Source of the DNA: JAOPZW01 sp036555665
GTDB lineage: Bacteria; Actinomycetota; Thermoleophilia; Solirubrobacterales; Solirubrobacteraceae
Length of the DNA stretch: 16,885 nt
Assembly: GCA_036555665.1 (NCBI GenBank)
Contig: DATBKW010000008.1
Span: 1 to 16,885 of the forward strand
Direction: 5' to 3'
The translations under genes and the position numbers were made by a program. The notes beneath the pieces were generated by a model that was given only the letters and a program-made list of their open reading frames with translations, was not told the DNA's origin and did no database searches. Shown one piece after another: positions 12,842-16,885 of the stretch (its first letter is position 1; each line of letters begins with the position of its first letter).

Positions 12842-12848
12842 CAGAGGC

Positions 12849-14411
12849 ATGTCCCGCACCGTCGCCTCGATCATCGCCGGCCGCCCGGCCACGGACGCCC
12901 CCGGCGGCCGCGAGCCCTCGACCAACCCCGCCGACGTCGACGACGTCGTCGCCGACGTCCTGCTCGGCGATGCCTCGACGTTCGTCGCCGCCTGCGAGGC
13001 GGCGCGCGCCGCGCAGCGCGAGTGGGCGGCGGTGCCGGCGCCGGTGCGCGGCCGCGCGATCCAGCAGGTCGGGCGGCTCGTGGAGGACAACAAGGAGGCC
13101 CTCGCGCGGCTGGTGACGCGCGAGATCGGCAAGCCCTACGCCGAATCGCTCGGCGAGGTGCAGGAGATCGTCGACACCTGCAACTTCTTCCTCGGCGAGG
13201 GCCGGCGCCTCTATGGCCAGACGGTGCCGTCGGAGATGCCCGACAAGCAGCTGTTCACCTTCCGCACCCCTGTCGGCGTGGCGGCGATCGTGACCGCGGG
13301 CAACTTCCCCGTCGCCGTGCCGTCGTGGTACCTGGTGCCCGCGCTGCTGTGCGGCAACGCCGCGGTGTGGAAGCCGGCCGAATACGCGCCGGCGACCTCC
13401 GAGGCGTTGGCCCAGCTCTTCCTGCACGCCGGCCTGCCCGACGGCGTCCTCAACCTCGTCCTCGCCGACGGCCCGCAGACCTTCGCCGGCCTCGAGCAGG
13501 CGCTCGAGCGCCGGCTGGTCGACAAGGTCGGCTTCACCGGCTCGAGCGCGGTCGGCGCGCGGATCGGCGCGCTGTGCGGGCGCCACCTGCAGTCGCCGTG
13601 CCTGGAGCTGGGCGGCAAGAACCCGCTGGTGGTCATGGAGGACGCGGACCTCGACCTGGCCGTCGAGGGCGCGCTGTTCAGCGGCTTCGGCACCGCCGGC
13701 CAGCGCTGCACCTCGCTGGGCACCGTCATCGTCGACGAACGCGTGCACGACGAGTTCATGGCGCGCTTCAAGGCCGCCGTCGAGGGCGCCGCGATCGGCG
13801 ACCCGTCGCAGGACGTCCTCTACGGCCCCATGATCCACGAGCGCTTCCTGCGCCGCTTCGAGGACGAGTGGCTGGGCCTTATCCGCGACCACCACAGCGT
13901 CCACGGGTCGTCGGGCACGGGGCGGATCACCGCCGCCAACCCGCGCCAGGGCTTCGTCGGCGACGATCCGGAGCGCGGCCTGTTCGTGCATCCCACGATC
14001 GTCGACGGCGTGCTCGCCGACGACGAGCTCGCCAACACCGAGACCTTCGGCCCGCTCGTCGGCGTCGCCGCGTTCGGCGACTTCGACGAGGCGATCGCCC
14101 TGGCCAACGGCCACGGCTACGGCCTGAGCGCGTCGATCTACACGACCAACCCCAAGCACGCCTTCCGCTACCGCGAGCGCATCGGCGCCGGGATGGTCAG
14201 CGTCAACAACTCCACCAGCGGCGCCGAGGCCCACCTGCCCTTCGGCGGCAACGGCCGCTCGGGCAACGGCTCGCGCCAGTCGGGCATGTGGGTGCTCGAT
14301 CAGTTCACGCGCTGGCAGGCGCTCAACTGGGACTACGCCGGCAAGCTGCAGAAGGCCCAGATGGACGTCACCGACATCGACGCCGACGTCGACTTCCGCC
14401 TCGAGGAGTAG
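12849..14411 (+). CDS. NAD(P)-dependent aldehyde dehydrogenase
   Basis: A 520-residue aldehyde dehydrogenase that oxidises an aldehyde to its acid in the cytosol. The catalytic set is complete: Asn152 in TAGNFPVAVPSW, Glu253 in CLELGGKNP, and the nucleophile Cys287 in AGQRCTSLGT. NAD-binding landmarks KPAEYAPATS and GFTGSSAVG and the late ETFGPLVGV motif are present. The C-terminal EAHLPFGGNGRSGNGSR followed by WDYAGKLQKAQMD matches an ALDH branch related to amino-acid-derived semialdehyde dehydrogenases. The substrate cannot be fixed from sequence. It is monocistronic, divergent from the GT-C/flavoenzyme operon and convergent with the operon on its right. The amine oxidase across the divergent promoter could make an aldehyde for it, but that link is speculative. 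Confidence 0.95.
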   Translation: MSRTVASIIAGRPATDAPGGREPSTNPADVDDVVADVLLGDASTFVAACEAARAAQREWAAVPAPVRGRAIQQVGRLVEDNKEALARLVTREIGKPYAESLGEVQEIVDTCNFFLGEGRRLYGQTVPSEMPDKQLFTFRTPVGVAAIVTAGNFPVAVPSWYLVPALLCGNAAVWKPAEYAPATSEALAQLFLHAGLPDGVLNLVLADGPQTFAGLEQALERRLVDKVGFTGSSAVGARIGALCGRHLQSPCLELGGKNPLVVMEDADLDLAVEGALFSGFGTAGQRCTSLGTVIVDERVHDEFMARFKAAVEGAAIGDPSQDVLYGPMIHERFLRRFEDEWLGLIRDHHSVHGSSGTGRITAANPRQGFVGDDPERGLFVHPTIVDGVLADDELANTETFGPLVGVAAFGDFDEAIALANGHGYGLSASIYTTNPKHAFRYRERIGAGMVSVNNSTSGAEAHLPFGGNGRSGNGSRQSGMWVLDQFTRWQALNWDYAGKLQKAQMDVTDIDADVDFRLEE

Positions 14412-14422
14412 CCGCCCCGCGG

Positions 14423-14475
14423 CGCCGAACGTCCCGGATGTAACAACAGGATTGGTACGTCACGGACGTTCGGCG
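14423..14475. terminator. 12-bp perfect inverted repeat between convergent genes
   Basis: CGCCGAACGTCC (14423-14434) and GGACGTTCGGCG (14464-14475) are perfect complements around a 29-nt, less GC-rich centre. The element fills the 64-bp gap between the aldehyde dehydrogenase stop and the stop of the convergent small gene. It could end transcription from both sides. The long loop and lack of U-tracts are unlike an intrinsic terminator, so a protein-binding site or a mobile miniature element remnant are alternatives. Confidence 0.5.
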
Positions 14476-14784
14476 TTAGCTGGGGGGCGCCAGGCCCGGG
14501 CCGAACTCGGCGTACATCACCTGGTAGTCGACGATCTCCTCGATCTGCACCTCGGCAACGTCCGTCATGCGCTCGATGAAGCGCCTGCGCGACGCGAGGT
14601 TGGCCTCGGCCACCTCGCGGCTGGCCCAGAACGTCAGCCCGAGCGTCGTGCCCGGCCGCGACACCAGGAGGATCCCCTCGAACCCCTCGATGTCACGCAG
14701 CCAGCGCGCGAGCTCCTCGCCGATGATCGTCGCGTTGTCGATCGCCTGATCGCCGGTGGTCACGCGTGTGAGGCTGACGTGCAC
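14476..14784 (-). CDS. Small ABM-like (dimeric alpha/beta barrel) protein
   Basis: A 102-residue protein with the pattern of an antibiotic-biosynthesis-monooxygenase type ferredoxin-like fold: HVSLTRVTTG at the start, WLRDIEGFEGILLVSRPGTTLGLTFWAS in the middle, and a helix SREVAEANLASRRRF. Such proteins are small cytosolic dimers that are cofactor-free oxygenases, isomerases or of unknown role. Assignment to the fold is moderate and no catalytic residue can be named. The GTG start at 14784 lies 3 nt after the TGA of the thiamine-diphosphate enzyme gene, so it is the last gene of that operon and probably translationally coupled. Its TAA abuts the 12-bp inverted repeat. Confidence 0.75.
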   Translation of the reverse strand: MHVSLTRVTTGDQAIDNATIIGEELARWLRDIEGFEGILLVSRPGTTLGLTFWASREVAEANLASRRRFIERMTDVAEVQIEEIVDYQVMYAEFGPGLAPPS

Positions 14785-14787
14785 TGG

Positions 14788-16392
14788 TCAGGCCGGCCGA
14801 TACCAGCGCGGCGAGGTCGTCGGCGGTGGCTGCAGCGCCGCGCCGGCGACGAGCACGCTCGGCTCGGGGTCGGCGAGGTGGCGCGCCAGCGCGTCGGCGA
14901 AGGCGTCGGTCAGGCCCTCGACGCGCTCGGCGCGCACGCCGAAGGCCTGGGCGAGCGCGACGAAGTCCGGGGCCAGCAGGTCGACGCCGTAGGTCTCGCG
15001 CTCCTGGCGACGCTGGTCGAAGCGCAGCATCCCGTAGCCGCCGTCGTCGACGATGACCGCGGTGAAGGGCAGGCGCTCCTGGGCCATTGTCGCCAGCTCG
15101 CCACAGGCAAAGAGAAAGCCGCCGTCGCCCGAGACACTGACCACCGGGCCGGCGCCCGACAGCGAGACGCCGAGCGCCTGCGGGAAGGCCGCGCCCAGCG
15201 TGCCCCAGCCCAGTGGGTAGACAAGGCGGCGCGGGGCCGTGAAGCGGTGAAAGCCACCGATCCAATAGCCGGGGATGCACATGTCGCAGACCACGACCGC
15301 CTCGGGCGGCAGGGCACGACCGAAGGCCGCGAGGAAGGCCATCTCCCGGGGGGCCTCGCGCTCGAGCCATTCGCGGGCGTGCGCGCGGACCGCGTCGAGG
15401 TCGGCCCAGGGCGCGTGCTCGGCGGCGGCGCCGGCCAGCGCCTGCGCGCCCGCCGCCGCACCGGCGTGCACGACGGCGTCGACGCGGTAGTTCTTCGCCG
15501 CGTCGGCCGGATCGACGTTGACGGCGACGAGCGCGGGCGGCTGCGGCTGGCGCCAGTTCTGCGTGTTGACGCCGTCGAGGTCGCTGCCGACCGCCACCAC
15601 GAGGTCGGCCTCGTCCCACAGCGCGCCGGTCGCGGGCAGGTGCGTCGGCAGGCCGACCGCGAGCGGATCGTCGCCCAGCAGCCCGGCGGCCTGGTAGCTG
15701 GTGAACACCGGCGCGCAGAGCCGCTCGGCCAGCGCGGCCACCGCCGCGCCCGCGTCGTCGCGCACGGCGCCGCCGCCGGCCCACACCAGCGGGCGCTGCG
15801 CGCGGTCCAGCAGCGCGACGGCGACCTCGAGATCGTGCGGCGCCGGCGGCGCCGAGGCCGCCGGATCGTCGCCCGGCGAGGCGGGCGCCGACAGCGCATC
15901 GGTGGCCACCTCGAGGTAGACGGGGCGGCGCGGGTGGGCCAGCGCCGCCGCGATCGCCGCCCGTGGATCGGGCCCGGAGAACTGCGCCTTGGTCACCGGG
16001 GTGAACATCGCGCGCTGGTCGGTGCACTCATGCAGCACGCCGCGATAGACCCCGGGCCTGCGCAGCTCGGCGGGGATGTCGGTGGCGACGACGAGCACCG
16101 GCGCCCCACCCGCCCACGCCTCGCCGACGGCGCCCAGCGTGTTCGCCGCGCCCGGCCCGGTGGTGACGAGCGCGACGCCGAGGCGTCCGCTCACGCGCGC
16201 GTAACCGTCGGCCGCGTAGGCGGCGGCCTGCTCGTGGCGCACGCCGACGAGCCTGATCGGCGATTCGCGCAGGGCCTCCCACGCGGCCAGGTTGTGCACG
16301 CCGGGCAGGCCGAAGACGACCTCGACGCCGGCCTCCTCCAGGCCCGCGACGAGGAGCTGTGCGCCGGTTGCGGTCGCGGTCTCAGTACCCAT
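14788..16392 (-). CDS. Thiamine-diphosphate-dependent enzyme, acetolactate synthase / benzoylformate decarboxylase type
   Basis: A 534-residue ThDP enzyme of the pyruvate-oxidase/decarboxylase fold. The N-terminal PYR domain has VFGLPGVHN (26-34) and the cofactor-activating Glu54 in VRHEQAAAYAADGYAR, followed by VTTGPGAANTLGAVGEAW. A central domain is at about 185-330. The C-terminal PP domain has GWGTLGAAFPQALG and the Mg/ThDP motif GDG (422-424). At the usual Asn metal-ligand region it reads IVDDGGYGMLRF, with Asp at 449-450. Family members decarboxylate or condense 2-oxo acids; the substrate is not known. No acetolactate-synthase small subunit is nearby, so branched-chain amino-acid synthesis is unlikely. 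ATG 16392 lies 11 bp inside the end of the 2-hydroxyacid dehydrogenase gene, giving a coupled operon. Confidence 0.88.
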   Translation of the reverse strand: MGTETATATGAQLLVAGLEEAGVEVVFGLPGVHNLAAWEALRESPIRLVGVRHEQAAAYAADGYARVSGRLGVALVTTGPGAANTLGAVGEAWAGGAPVLVVATDIPAELRRPGVYRGVLHECTDQRAMFTPVTKAQFSGPDPRAAIAAALAHPRRPVYLEVATDALSAPASPGDDPAASAPPAPHDLEVAVALLDRAQRPLVWAGGGAVRDDAGAAVAALAERLCAPVFTSYQAAGLLGDDPLAVGLPTHLPATGALWDEADLVVAVGSDLDGVNTQNWRQPQPPALVAVNVDPADAAKNYRVDAVVHAGAAAGAQALAGAAAEHAPWADLDAVRAHAREWLEREAPREMAFLAAFGRALPPEAVVVCDMCIPGYWIGGFHRFTAPRRLVYPLGWGTLGAAFPQALGVSLSGAGPVVSVSGDGGFLFACGELATMAQERLPFTAVIVDDGGYGMLRFDQRRQERETYGVDLLAPDFVALAQAFGVRAERVEGLTDAFADALARHLADPEPSVLVAGAALQPPPTTSPRWYRPA

Positions 16393-16885
16393 CGCTCACC
16401 ACGTTGCGCAGCGGCTCGCCCGCCGCATAGCGGCGTAGCTGCTCGGCGGCCAGCGCCCACGCCGCGCGGTCGGCCGCCGGGGTGTCGCCGGCGCTGTGCG
16501 GGCTGATCATCACGTTGGGAGCCTTCCACAGCGGATGATCGGCGGGCAGGGGCTCGGGATCGACGACGTCGAGCACCGCGCGGATGCGGCCTTCCTGCAG
16601 CGCGGCCACGAGCGCATCGGTGTCCGTGGTGGCCCCGCGGCCGCCGTTGACGTACAGCGCGCCGTCGCGCATCGCCGCCAGCTCGCGCGCGGCGAACGAG
16701 CCGCGCGTAGCCTCGGTCAGCGGCAGCAGATTGACCACGACGTCGCCGGTCGGCAGCAGCTCGGGCAGCGCATCGATGCCGTGGACGCCGTCGCGCGCGC
16801 GCCGGGCGACGCCGACGATCTCGCAGTCGAAGGGCGCCAGCAGCGCCGCGAGCTCGCGCCCGATCGCCCCGTAGCCGAGCACGAG
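16382..16885 (-). CDS. D-isomer-specific 2-hydroxyacid dehydrogenase (5' end outside the window)
   Basis: The C-terminal 167 residues of an NAD-dependent 2-hydroxyacid dehydrogenase. The frame is open to the right edge, so the N-terminal substrate domain lies outside. The NAD motif reads LGYGAIGRELA, followed by VVVNLLPLTEATRGSF. The catalytic Arg is in NGGRGATTDTDAL, Glu in LDVVDPEPLPADHPLW, and His in ISPHSAG. This is the order expected for the family, which interconverts 2-oxo acids and D-2-hydroxy acids. It overlaps the ThDP-enzyme gene by 11 bp. A 2-oxo acid produced by the dehydrogenase could be the substrate of that enzyme, which is inference from operon order. Confidence 0.92.
   Translation of the reverse strand, partial: LVLGYGAIGRELAALLAPFDCEIVGVARRARDGVHGIDALPELLPTGDVVVNLLPLTEATRGSFAARELAAMRDGALYVNGGRGATTDTDALVAALQEGRIRAVLDVVDPEPLPADHPLWKAPNVMISPHSAGDTPAADRAAWALAAEQLRRYAAGEPLRNVVSDGY

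Overview
The window is very G+C-rich (about three quarters G+C by eye) and densely packed with genes. NucS mismatch endonuclease, an MreB paralogue, GTG starts and GTGA stop/start overlaps point to a high-GC actinobacterium. I would place it in the Thermoleophilia/Solirubrobacterales, but that is inference from protein style and not from a marker gene.

Left part (1-6127). The first 93 bases are an exact direct copy of an internal piece of mreB (389-481), joined to the 3' end of an alkyltransferase-like (ATL) gene. This is either a contig-end artefact or a real partial duplication. A complete solo mreB follows, then a YjbQ-family gene. Facing them on the minus strand are an enoyl-CoA hydratase, a DHA2-type efflux transporter fused to a C-terminal MarR-like winged helix, and two tandem translationally coupled peptidase E (S51) paralogues.

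Middle part (6128-9547), the most unusual region. Two minus-strand genes for envelope proteins lie together. One is a long exported Asp/Pro-rich repeat protein with a C-terminal hydrophobic anchor. The other has a signal peptide, a peptidoglycan-binding domain, a Pro/Ala linker, one membrane helix and a cytoplasmic serine-recombinase domain whose catalytic residues are replaced, while its C-terminal helix-turn-helix is kept. A perfect 18-bp palindrome lies 60 bp upstream of the pair, and a strong 14-bp hairpin lies downstream. I propose a membrane-tethered DNA-binding sensor built from a dead recombinase; the function is inferred.

Right part (9548-16885). NucS is preceded by a canonical intrinsic terminator that ends an operon of a GT-C-like membrane protein and a monomeric-sarcosine-oxidase-type flavoenzyme. 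This operon diverges from an aldehyde dehydrogenase gene across only 35 bp. A convergent operon follows: a D-2-hydroxyacid dehydrogenase (cut by the window edge), a thiamine-diphosphate enzyme and a small ABM-like protein.

A recurring regulatory theme is a TANNNT hexamer 6-8 nt before the start codon of six genes (10 nt for nucS), most of them without a Shine-Dalgarno sequence. This suggests leaderless transcription as the default here. No rRNA, tRNA, CRISPR array, insertion sequence or origin was recognised.
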